The notes under the pieces are model-generated. The model had not been told where the DNA came from. It made no database searches and saw only the letters and a list, made by a program, of their open reading frames with translations. This document shows, piece by piece, positions 25,809-33,928 of a DNA stretch of 64,000 nucleotides. Every line of letters starts with the position of its first letter. The stretch's first letter is position 1. A program made the position numbers and the translations under genes. Origin of the DNA: CALVGQ01 sp031551965 (lineage in GTDB: Bacteria; Bacillota_I; Bacilli_A; Erysipelotrichales; Erysipelotrichaceae); NCBI GenBank assembly GCA_031551965.1, contig JAVBMW010000003.1, positions 62,001 through 126,000 of the forward strand, given 5' to 3'.

Positions 25809-26909
25809 ATGCCATTAACAGCAGGAATTGTAGGACTACCCAATGTTGGTAAATCAACATTATTTAATGCGATTACGCAAAGTTCAGTAGAAGCAGCAAA
25901 CTATCCATTCGCAACAATCAATCCCAATGTTGGGGTTGTAGAAGTTCCGGATGAAAGAATGAGTAAAATCTGTGAACTAATAGAACCAAATAAAACGATC
26001 TTTACTACTTTTGAATTTACAGATATTGCGGGTTTAGTAAAAGGGGCAAGTAAAGGAGAAGGACTTGGAAATCAATTCTTATCTCATATTCGTCAAGTTG
26101 ATGCGATTTGTCATGTCGTTCGATGTTTTGATAGTGCAGACATAACCCATGTAGAAGGAACAGTTGATCCGCTTCGTGATATTGAAATAATTAACTTAGA
26201 ACTTACTTTTGCAGATCTTCAAAGTATTGAAAATCGTATTTCCAAAGTTGAAAGAAAAGCAAAATCAAATGATAAAGACGCTATTTTAGAAAATAATGTA
26301 CTTAAAAAAGTAAAAGAAGTATTGTTGCTAGGGCAGGCAGCTCGAAGTCTTGATTTAACTAAAGAAGAAACACTTATTTTAAATCAACTTCAACTTTTAA
26401 CTGCTAAACCTATGATTTATATTGCGAATATGTCAGAAGAAGAAATTGCGGATCCAGAAAATAATGCCTATTATCAAATTGTTAAGACTCATGCTGAATC
26501 TGAAAACAATGAAGTCATTCCTATTTGTGCAAGTATTGAAGAAGAATTATCATCAATGGATAGAGAAGAAAAGATGTTGTTTTTAAATGATTTAGGAATA
26601 AAAGAAAGTGGGCTAGACCGAGTTGTTAAATCTGCTTATAAACTATTAGGTCTTAAAACATTCTTTACGGCAGGGAAACAAGAGGTTCGTGCTTGGACTT
26701 TTACAGCTGGAATGCTTGCTCCAGAATGTGCTGGAGTGATCCATACTGACTTTCAAAAAGGATTCATACGTGCTGAAACGTATAGTTATGATGATTTAAT
26801 GATTTATAAAACTGAATTAGCTTTAAAAGAAAATGGTAAATTACGATTAGAAGGAAAAGAATATCCAGTAAAAGATGGAGATATTCTGCATTTTAGATTT
26901 AATGTTTAA
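25809..26909 (+). CDS. ychF: Ribosome-binding ATPase YchF (Obg family)
   Basis: 366 aa. The G domain has G1 GLPNVGKST (about residues 8-16), G3 DIAGLVKGASKGEGLGNQF, and the non-canonical NMSEEE in place of NKxD, which is why YchF prefers ATP. A coiled-coil insertion (about 128-170) and the C-terminal TGS domain ('TFFTAGKQEVRAWTF', 'IHTDFQKGFIRAETYSYDDL') complete it. It is associated with ribosomes and stress response. A terminator follows. Confidence 0.97.
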   Translation: MPLTAGIVGLPNVGKSTLFNAITQSSVEAANYPFATINPNVGVVEVPDERMSKICELIEPNKTIFTTFEFTDIAGLVKGASKGEGLGNQFLSHIRQVDAICHVVRCFDSADITHVEGTVDPLRDIEIINLELTFADLQSIENRISKVERKAKSNDKDAILENNVLKKVKEVLLLGQAARSLDLTKEETLILNQLQLLTAKPMIYIANMSEEEIADPENNAYYQIVKTHAESENNEVIPICASIEEELSSMDREEKMLFLNDLGIKESGLDRVVKSAYKLLGLKTFFTAGKQEVRAWTFTAGMLAPECAGVIHTDFQKGFIRAETYSYDDLMIYKTELALKENGKLRLEGKEYPVKDGDILHFRFNV

Positions 26910-26914
26910 TCTAC

Positions 26915-26944
26915 AAGGTAACTATGAAAATGGTTGCCTTTTTT
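26915..26944 (+). terminator. Terminator after ychF
   Basis: AAGGTAAC (26915-26922) pairs with GTTGCCTT (26933-26940) with one G-T pair, followed by T run. Confidence 0.8.
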
Positions 26945-27022
26945 CTTGCTCGCAAAATTGAGCAGAGATTAAGAGGATAGTAGTATAACATCGTGATATA
27001 CTTTCACTATGAGGTGACGTAA

Positions 27023-27856
27023 ATGGAATGGTTGAATCATTTAAATGAAGCATTGGACTATATTGAAGATAATCTTGAAGGTGAAATTAAAATTAAGGAA
27101 ATGGCAAGGCTAGCACGCTGTTCTGATTTTCATTTTCAAAGAATGTTTTCCTATGTAATGGATATTCCACTAGCAGAGTATATTCGCCGTAGACGTATGA
27201 CGAAAGCTGCTTATGATCTGCAGAATACAACAGATAAGATTATTGATGTGGCTGCACGCTATGGATATGAATCTCCAACTTCATTTAATAGAGCTTTTCA
27301 AAGTGTTCACGGAATCGTTCCGTCTGCAGCACGAATAAAAGGAGCAGAACTAAAATCATATCATCCAGTCAGCTTTAAAATGAATAAACAAAGTGAGGTA
27401 GAAATTATGTCAAATTATCCTATTAACGGTGTAGAAATCGATTTTGTAGTTAAAGATTCGATAGCCGCTCTAGCAACATACGAAAAAATATTTGAAATTG
27501 AAAGAGTTGAAGTTACTGAATTTCCAAAAGGACAAAATGAAGCGATTTTCAATTTGTACGGTACTCGATTCCACATGTTAGATGAAAATGTAAATTTTGG
27601 TTTGTTTGCACCCAAAAATGATCAGCAGGCAACCATGTGGTTTAATGTGATCGTCCCAGATATCAAGACTGTTCATAGTAATGCATTGGCCAATGACTGC
27701 AAAGAAATCCAAGAAGTTACAGAGATGGAATCATTTGGGGCAATTAATTCTGTGTTCTCAGATCCTTTTGGCTATGTTTGGATGTTGCACGAAGTTCAAA
27801 GAGTGGTAAGTTTTGAAGAACGCGTTGAATTGTTTAAAGATTTAGATCAAAAGTAA
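27023..27856 (+). CDS. AraC-type HTH fused to VOC/PhnB-like domain
   Basis: 277 aa, RBS GAGGTGACG. Residues about 5-105 are an AraC DNA-binding domain: two HTHs, 'IKEMARLARCSDFHFQRMFSYVMDIPLAEYIRRRRM' and 'IIDVAARYGYESPTSFNRAFQSVHGIVPSAAR'. The linker 'ELKSYHPVSFKMNKQ' is what normally leads into a GyrI-like effector domain. Instead residues about 130-265 form a vicinal-oxygen-chelate fold of PhnB type ('AALATYEKIFEIERV', 'GTRFHMLDE', 'MWFNVIV', 'FSDPFGYVWMLHEVQ'). An in-frame ATG at 27407 preceded by GAGG (27395-27398) could start a free 149-aa VOC protein. Ligand and targets unknown. Confidence 0.85.
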   Translation: MEWLNHLNEALDYIEDNLEGEIKIKEMARLARCSDFHFQRMFSYVMDIPLAEYIRRRRMTKAAYDLQNTTDKIIDVAARYGYESPTSFNRAFQSVHGIVPSAARIKGAELKSYHPVSFKMNKQSEVEIMSNYPINGVEIDFVVKDSIAALATYEKIFEIERVEVTEFPKGQNEAIFNLYGTRFHMLDENVNFGLFAPKNDQQATMWFNVIVPDIKTVHSNALANDCKEIQEVTEMESFGAINSVFSDPFGYVWMLHEVQRVVSFEERVELFKDLDQK

Positions 27857-27861
27857 ACATA

Positions 27862-28665
27862 CTAATCATCCATTCCTTTTCCTTGTAATATTTTAGGAAT
27901 GAATTTCTCGATTCTTGCAGTTTTAGTTTTTGATTGTTTAGCTTGTGAAAAGAAATATAGATAACCTCTTTGCCTCCCTGGAGTTAAATTCTGGAAGGCA
28001 ATTTTAAGTTTGGGATCAGTTTCAAATTTCGCAATAAGCTCTTCTGGAATTTCCAATTCAACTTGTTTTTTTAAAGGAACAACTAATCCTTGTTTTTCAA
28101 TATCGATTGCTTGTTGAATATATTCTTTGATTGTATCTTCTAATTGTTTTATTTCATCAACGTTTTTGAAACGAATCTGACGAGCGGCTTGAATATTTTC
28201 GGTTTGTTGCACTAAAATCGACTTAGAATCTTCAATTAATGTACCTTTAAAGAAATTGATGGCAATATATTCTTTGAATCCACCTAAGATGATCACGTTT
28301 TCTTTTCCAAACATATAACAAGGTTGCCCCCATTTTAATTCTTCTATTAGTCCGCAAGCTAAAACGATCTCTCTTAATTCAATGAACTCGCCATGCCATT
28401 TATCAGTATTACTTAAAAAAGCATCAACTAAAGGATTATGATTATCAAAAGGAATATACTCATCTAATTCTTCTATTTTAGATATGAATTCTCTTGGAGT
28501 ATCACAAATAGTAAAAATACCATTTAAAAAACCATAAACTTTTCCATTTAACTCAGGATTTTTTTTATTGCATTTTCCTATGCATCCAACTTTAATTTTA
28601 TAATCTCTTTTTAATTCCTTTATATCTAAACCAGAACAAAACTCACATACTTCAATTTTTTTCAT
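27862..28665 (-). CDS. DUF1450-like + DUF1801/YdeI-OmdA-like fusion protein
   Basis: 267 aa from the ATG at 28665, which has AGGTGG upstream; the longer TTG-started frame lacks an RBS. The N-terminal ~70 residues have CEFC, 'GCIGKCNKKN', 'FLNGIFTICDTPREFISKIEEL', a Cys arrangement and ending like DUF1450/YuzB proteins. Residues about 75-190 resemble DUF1801 ('WGQPCYMFGKENVIILGGFKEYIAINFFKGTLI'). The C-terminal ~70 match the YdeI/OmdA 'ELIAKFETDPKLKIAFQNLTPGRQRGYLYFFSQAKQSKTKTARIEKF' domain. The DUF1801-YdeI part is common; the Cys-rich N-terminal addition is not one I recognise. Function unknown. Confidence 0.75.
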   Translation of the reverse strand: MKKIEVCEFCSGLDIKELKRDYKIKVGCIGKCNKKNPELNGKVYGFLNGIFTICDTPREFISKIEELDEYIPFDNHNPLVDAFLSNTDKWHGEFIELREIVLACGLIEELKWGQPCYMFGKENVIILGGFKEYIAINFFKGTLIEDSKSILVQQTENIQAARQIRFKNVDEIKQLEDTIKEYIQQAIDIEKQGLVVPLKKQVELEIPEELIAKFETDPKLKIAFQNLTPGRQRGYLYFFSQAKQSKTKTARIEKFIPKILQGKGMDD

Positions 28666-28941
28666 AATCCACCTATATGAAACTTTAATTATAGTATCAT
28701 AAATATTATGACGATAAATAATTGATTTATGAATAATTTGTAATCGCAAATTAGGTTAGACAAAAAGAATTGTTAAATTTATGTTTATTTCACGAAAATT
28801 TCACAAAAGTGCCTTTTTTGTGTATAAAAACGCCAATATTTCACAAATAGTATGGAAAATATAATATAAAGTAAAGATTTATATATTCCAGTGTGAGTGG
28901 ATTGTAAGGATAATTATGTTTAGAAACGAGGGAAAAAAGAA

Positions 28942-29961
28942 ATGAAAAAATTATTAGCTTTAATGACCGCTCTTCTATTATTAGCTGGATGCGGTACAAA
29001 AGAACCAACACCTACTGTTGAACCAACTCCTGAAGCTCCAACTACTGTTATGGCTGGAATCGGAAGTTATGTTACATTTGGTGGAAGCCACACTAAAGAT
29101 GCTACTGCTGATGCAGCTGGTGCTCTTGAAATCGACACTATGATCGCTTCAGTTGTAACTGACTTAGAAGGAACTATCCTTTATATCAACATCGATACTT
29201 GCCAAAACAGCGCTAAATTCGATGCTGAAGGACAAGTAGCTGAAGGAACTGCTGCTATTCCATCTAAAAAATTATTAAAAGAAGATTACGGAATGAAAAA
29301 AGCTTCTGCAATCGGTAAAGAATGGTACGAACAAATGGTTGCATTCGAAGAATGGGCACTTGGTAAAAACCTTTCTGAAGTTGCTGGATTAGCTCTTGAT
29401 GCAGATGCTCACACTACTGATGCTGACTTATTAACTTCTGTAACTATTAAATTGACTGACTATGTTGCTGCATTACAAGTTGCTGCTGCAAACATGGTTG
29501 AAGTTGACGCTGCTGCTAAATACGGTGCTGCAAACAGTTCTTCAATGACTGCTAAATCTGCTACTGCTGATGCAGAAGGTTCAATGCAAATGTCTGACAC
29601 ATATGTATTATCTGGATTTGATGCTGACGGTAAAGTTGTATTCACAATGATGGACGTTGCACAAAACAAAGGTACTTTCTCTGCTGAAGGTATCGTAAAC
29701 CCAGAAAACAAAATTATCGATGCTAAAAAAGCTCTTGGTACTGCTTATGGTATGACTAAAGCTTCTCCAATCGGTAAAGAATGGTTCGAACAAGCTGCTG
29801 CTTATGAAGCATGGACTGTTGGAAAAACTGTAGCTGAAATCAACGCTGTTGAAACTGATGAAGCTGGTCACGTATTAGATGCTGACTTAGCAACTGGTTG
29901 TACAATGAGCGTAACTGCATTCGGTAATTCAATTGCTGCTGCAGAAGCTAACGCTAAATAG
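28942..29961 (+). CDS. Secreted lipoprotein with two repeated ~130-aa domains
   Basis: 339 aa, RBS near GAGGGAAAAAAG. Lipobox LLAGC at residues 14-18 predicts a lipid-anchored Cys18. A Pro/Thr/Glu linker is followed by two homologous halves. Each opens with a serine-containing start ('GSYVTFGGSHTKDATADAAGALEIDTM' / 'ANSSSMTAKSATADAEGSMQMSD'). Each then has 'FDAEGQV'/'FSAEGIV', 'YGMxKASxIGKEW[YF]EQ', an aromatic 'AxExWxxGK' and 'DADLxTxxT'. Codon choice is strikingly uniform (Ala GCT, Lys AAA), suggesting high expression. The repeated domain occurs in many Firmicutes lipoproteins, but I cannot name a ligand. It lies just upstream of the exopolysaccharide locus but has its own terminator. Confidence 0.85.
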   Translation: MKKLLALMTALLLLAGCGTKEPTPTVEPTPEAPTTVMAGIGSYVTFGGSHTKDATADAAGALEIDTMIASVVTDLEGTILYINIDTCQNSAKFDAEGQVAEGTAAIPSKKLLKEDYGMKKASAIGKEWYEQMVAFEEWALGKNLSEVAGLALDADAHTTDADLLTSVTIKLTDYVAALQVAAANMVEVDAAAKYGAANSSSMTAKSATADAEGSMQMSDTYVLSGFDADGKVVFTMMDVAQNKGTFSAEGIVNPENKIIDAKKALGTAYGMTKASPIGKEWFEQAAAYEAWTVGKTVAEINAVETDEAGHVLDADLATGCTMSVTAFGNSIAAAEANAK

Positions 29962-29982
29962 TTTTAAATCAATTAAGATATG

Positions 29983-30019
29983 AAACGAGTAATCATAATG
30001 GTTGCTCGTTTTTTTTTTT
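29983..30019 (+). terminator. Terminator after lipoprotein gene
   Basis: AAACGAG (29983-29989) pairs with CTCGTTT (30005-30011), with TAA/TTG inside, and a run of more than nine T follows. Very strong, as expected after a highly expressed gene. Confidence 0.88.
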
Positions 30020-30392
30020 GAAATTTTGAACGCATCTTTAAAATAAACATTAAAGTTTAGAATACCTAGGTGAAAAATATATAATAAAATCTCTCATCAT
30101 TCTACATTAGCTGAATTGCTAACACACATATTGAATATAATTTACCAATAAGTTGGTTATCAATGTTTTTATAACACTTTGAACTTCAAATATAACCGTT
30201 AGAAAGAAATCAAAAACATCGATAAATACCTTTAAATAAGCTTTATTTAATTTTTGTGGGTTGTTTTATATAAATTAAAAGTTATATTAATATTAAAAAT
30301 ATGCAAAAAATATAACTTTTTTTGTCATTATTTTATTGTTTTGTGATAAAATGATATTAGCCAATAAATAAATGAGTTTGGGGGAGTTATAT
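30020..30392 (+). promoter_or_regulatory. Long AT-rich upstream region of the exopolysaccharide locus
   Basis: No gene is seen. It contains a perfect 12-bp inverted repeat, AAAAGTTATATT (30277-30288) with AATATAACTTTT (30309-30320), followed by T3, which is terminator-like. A TGTGATAAAATGATATTA stretch with promoter character lies at about 30340-30360, then the RBS GGGGGAG. The hairpin could terminate a leader transcript or bind a regulator. Confidence 0.5.
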
Positions 30393-31694
30393 ATGGAGAA
30401 AAAATTGACTAAAATAGCTGTGGTTGGTATGGGATATGTGGGCATGCCTCTTGCAGTAGCCTTTGCAGAAAAGAATATTGAAGTTATTGGATTTGATGTT
30501 AATTCAGAAAAAATTAATCAATACAAAAACGGAATCGATCCTACAGAAGAAGTTGGTGATGAAGTAATAAAAAATACGAACATTATGTTTACTTCGGATG
30601 AAAATGATTTGGATGGATGTGGAATTTATATTATTGCTGTGCCAACACCAGTTAATTCTGATGGTAGGCCAAATTTAAGACCTGTCATTAACGCTAGTAG
30701 TTTAGTAGGTAAGCATATTCAAACTGGAGGACTAGTGCTTTATGAATCAACGGTTTATCCTGGAGTAACAGAAGATTTATGTATTCCACAAGTAGAGCAA
30801 GCATCTGGGTTAAAGGCCTATCAAGATTTTAAATTTGGATATTCTCCTGAACGTATTAATCCAGGAGACAAAGTTCATCGATTAAATAATATAGTTAAAA
30901 TTGTATCGGGATGTGATGCTGAAACTTTGGAGACTGTTGCCGAACTCTATCAATTGATTTTAGATAATCCGGTTTTTAAAGCTAAATCAATTAAAGTAGC
31001 TGAGGCTGCAAAACTAGCTGAAAATAGTCAAAGGGATGTGAATATAGCGTTTGTAAATGAGCTAGCACTTGTATTTGAAAGAATGGGAATTGATACAGTT
31101 GATGTTATTGAGGCAATGAACACAAAATGGAATGCTTTAGGCTTTTATCCGGGATTAGTTGGTGGACATTGTATTGGTGTTGATCCCTATTACTTCATCT
31201 ACGAAGCTCATAAGCTAGGTTTTGAATCACTTATTGTATCAGGGTCAAGAAGGATCAATGATGGTATTCCACAATTTATTGTAGATGCGGTTGTTCGTAA
31301 TATGGGAAAAGCTGGATTAAATTTCTCAACAGCTAATGTTTATATTCTAGGAGCAACATTCAAAGAAAATTGTCCTGATATGCGTAATTCGAAAGTATTT
31401 GATATTTATGAGGGGCTAAAGAATTATGGGGTTTATGCTAACATTATAGAACCAGTTGGAGACGAAATAGAAGTTAAAGAAATATTTGGAGTTGCTCCAC
31501 AAAAAATACATAATGTTGAAAATGCAGATTGCATTATATGTGCAGTTGCACACAATGACATTAAGAATATAAGTATTGAAGAACTAAACAAAATGTATCG
31601 AAAGGATTTAAAAACTAAAATATTTATTGATATTAAAAGTATCTTCAATAGAGAAGAACTTGAGAAAGCAGGATTTACTGTTTGGAGGTTATAG
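30393..31694 (+). CDS. UDP-N-acetylhexosamine 6-dehydrogenase (WbpA/TviB-like)
   Basis: 433 aa from the ATG at 30393, chosen for GGGGGAG just upstream. Nucleotide-sugar dehydrogenase, oxidising C6 of a UDP-HexNAc to the uronic acid with two NAD+. The Rossmann start is VVGMGYVGMPLAVAFA. The family motif is 'GYSPERINPGDKVHRLNNIVKIVSG', the catalytic Lys/Asn region is 'AEAAKLAENSQRDVNIAFVNELA', and the catalytic Cys is in GGHCIGVDPYYF. GGHCIGVDPYY is typical of the HexNAc subgroup rather than UDP-glucose dehydrogenases (family knowledge). First gene of the exopolysaccharide locus. It implies a polymer containing an N-acetylhexosaminuronic acid. Confidence 0.92.
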   Translation: MEKKLTKIAVVGMGYVGMPLAVAFAEKNIEVIGFDVNSEKINQYKNGIDPTEEVGDEVIKNTNIMFTSDENDLDGCGIYIIAVPTPVNSDGRPNLRPVINASSLVGKHIQTGGLVLYESTVYPGVTEDLCIPQVEQASGLKAYQDFKFGYSPERINPGDKVHRLNNIVKIVSGCDAETLETVAELYQLILDNPVFKAKSIKVAEAAKLAENSQRDVNIAFVNELALVFERMGIDTVDVIEAMNTKWNALGFYPGLVGGHCIGVDPYYFIYEAHKLGFESLIVSGSRRINDGIPQFIVDAVVRNMGKAGLNFSTANVYILGATFKENCPDMRNSKVFDIYEGLKNYGVYANIIEPVGDEIEVKEIFGVAPQKIHNVENADCIICAVAHNDIKNISIEELNKMYRKDLKTKIFIDIKSIFNREELEKAGFTVWRL

Positions 31695-31695
31695 T

Positions 31696-33912
31696 ATGTC
31701 AAAAAAAATTATTAAATCGCTACTGGTGATTTTACTATTATTATCTACCTCTGCGTGTGCCAAAAAAAATGAAAGTAGCAATCATTCTATAAAATCAAAG
31801 TATGATACGAAATCTGCGGTTGAAATTGCAAAAAAACGTTTAGAAGAGAAAGATTTTGAAAGTGCTAAAATTTTAACGCGCAGTCATTCTGGAGAGAAAA
31901 CAATATATTTAACATTTAATGGACTCTTGGATAGAGTAACTACTACTTTGATATTGGATTTGCTAGATCAACATAAAGCAAAAGCAATTTTCATGGTAAC
32001 TGGAATTAAGGCCGCCGAAGACCCAACTACGATCGAATTGATCAAAGAACGCGGACACAGCGTAGGTAGCTTTACATTGAATGCAACAGTTAAAATGGAA
32101 CAAATGTCACAAGATAAGCAAGTAGAGGATTTTGCAGCTTCCAATGAAATTATTAGAACTATACTTAATGATGAAGTTGCACTATTACAATGTCGAACTA
32201 CAGTATTGTCATCTGAAATTGCAGATTCCGCAGCTAGCAGTGGATATCAAGGAATTATCAGTAGCTCAAGATTTTTAAACTATACAAGTTTCGCCAATCA
32301 GGAATTAGCTGATAATTATGTAAGTAAATTAGGAAATGGAACTATAATTTCGATTTTGGTTGATGATGTATTAAATGAAACAGAATATGTTCCAGCTGTC
32401 ATAACAGACCCTGATGATTTATCAGAAGATGCACCGCTTATTGATGAGGAACAATTGACTACACCTACACCAATAATAAATACACATGAAGAATTAGTAC
32501 AAACAGTAAAATATTTGCTTAATGCATTAACCGTAGCAAAATACGAAATGGTTTCAGCAGAATTATTGTTAAATGAAGAATATGAAGTAGGAGACTGGTC
32601 AGAATTACGTATATTAAACGAAGGAAAACTTGCTAGAAATTTAACACAGGCACAAACAACCTTGCCTAATGTTGGACTAGCTTTCACTAATATAACTGAT
32701 GAAGATAAAATCAATACAATATTAGACCTTTTAGATAAATCAAAAACAACAGCTTCTTTCTTTGTCACAGTAGGAGAAATTTCAGATCATAAAGATTTAA
32801 TTAATGAGATTATTCAGCGCGGACACAATGTTGAAAATGGTGGAATTTCAACAAGTTCTATATCTAATGCATCATTTAATGAAATTTGTGATGAAATCAA
32901 TGTAGGTAAGCAAGCTCTATTGGATAACTTCAACATTGATTCAAAGTTATATATGCCTTATGGTGCAAAAATATCAGATATCGTTTTAGAAGCTGCGAGT
33001 GCAATGGAAATTACAGTCGTGACTGCAAATAAACGTCCAGTAGGAGTAGATGGTCCAAGCAAAACAATCGGAGAGCTTAGAACTTACTTTAAAAATGGTT
33101 TCCAACGCGGAGACATTATTCATATTCCATTAGATGCTTATGATAATATTGAAGAATCATTAACTACAATGATAACTCTTATTCGCAACTCTTGGTATAA
33201 AGGGATAATGGTTCAACGTTTAGTTGATAATGAATATGAAATGTTGACAGATGAGCAGGTAGAAAACATCAAAACTATTAAATTAAGTTCAAATTATGAT
33301 GATCAACAACCAGGAGATTGGTTAGTAGATCAAATTTATACAGATGATAAAGTCGTGTTCATTACATTGGATGACTGGGGATCTGATGCTACGATAAATA
33401 AAATATTGAATGTATTATCAACATATAATGCAAAAGCAACATTCTTTGTCAGAGTAAATGGAGTAATAAATAATCCTAACTTGCTAAAAGCTATATCAGA
33501 GCGAGGTCATAACATTGCGAGTCATTCGTATGACCATAAATCAATAACTGATTTGTCAATTTCGCAACTACAAAATGATGCTTTATTGGCACATAAAACC
33601 TTAACAAAAATACTAGGCAAGCAGCCAGCATTATTTTATAGACCACCAACTTTAGATGTATCAAATAAACCGCTTAATGCATTAAAGGCGATGGGCTTTA
33701 AATATATTTTGATGGATACTATTTCAACACATGATTATGAAAGAAGTGCTCAGGAAGTTGCAGACACAGTGCTAAGTCAATATTCTAATGGATCAATAAT
33801 TATAATGCATATGAGTGATAATTCAAGTGCAGCAGAAGCATTAAAAATAATTTTGCCAGCTTTAATTGATCAAGGGTATAGATTTCCAAACTTAACAGAG
33901 TATTTGAAGTAG
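31696..33912 (+). CDS. Lipoprotein with three NodB-type deacetylase domains
   Basis: 738 aa from the ATG at 31696 (GGAGGT within the previous gene). Signal peptide with lipobox ending at Cys21 (LSTSAC). Three NodB/CE4 homology domains are seen at about 75-215, 345-500 and 554-738. Only the last keeps the catalytic set: D559/D560 in TLDDW, SHSYDH (H610, H614), RPP (649-651) and the late His705. In the first, TFNG replaces TFDD and SFTLNA replaces the His motif; the second has AFTNITDED and lacks the His pair. So it is probably one active polysaccharide deacetylase with two binding or scaffold copies, on the outer face of the membrane. It starts 1 bp after the dehydrogenase stop. Confidence 0.9.
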   Translation: MSKKIIKSLLVILLLLSTSACAKKNESSNHSIKSKYDTKSAVEIAKKRLEEKDFESAKILTRSHSGEKTIYLTFNGLLDRVTTTLILDLLDQHKAKAIFMVTGIKAAEDPTTIELIKERGHSVGSFTLNATVKMEQMSQDKQVEDFAASNEIIRTILNDEVALLQCRTTVLSSEIADSAASSGYQGIISSSRFLNYTSFANQELADNYVSKLGNGTIISILVDDVLNETEYVPAVITDPDDLSEDAPLIDEEQLTTPTPIINTHEELVQTVKYLLNALTVAKYEMVSAELLLNEEYEVGDWSELRILNEGKLARNLTQAQTTLPNVGLAFTNITDEDKINTILDLLDKSKTTASFFVTVGEISDHKDLINEIIQRGHNVENGGISTSSISNASFNEICDEINVGKQALLDNFNIDSKLYMPYGAKISDIVLEAASAMEITVVTANKRPVGVDGPSKTIGELRTYFKNGFQRGDIIHIPLDAYDNIEESLTTMITLIRNSWYKGIMVQRLVDNEYEMLTDEQVENIKTIKLSSNYDDQQPGDWLVDQIYTDDKVVFITLDDWGSDATINKILNVLSTYNAKATFFVRVNGVINNPNLLKAISERGHNIASHSYDHKSITDLSISQLQNDALLAHKTLTKILGKQPALFYRPPTLDVSNKPLNALKAMGFKYILMDTISTHDYERSAQEVADTVLSQYSNGSIIIMHMSDNSSAAEALKIILPALIDQGYRFPNLTEYLK

Positions 33913-33928
33913 TAAGGGGGAATATAAA

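Noticed and set aside
28788..28844. Three TTTCAC motifs (28788, 28799, 28839) upstream of the lipoprotein gene
   Set aside because: Spacing is not uniform and the hexamer is common in AT-rich DNA, so an operator could not be supported.
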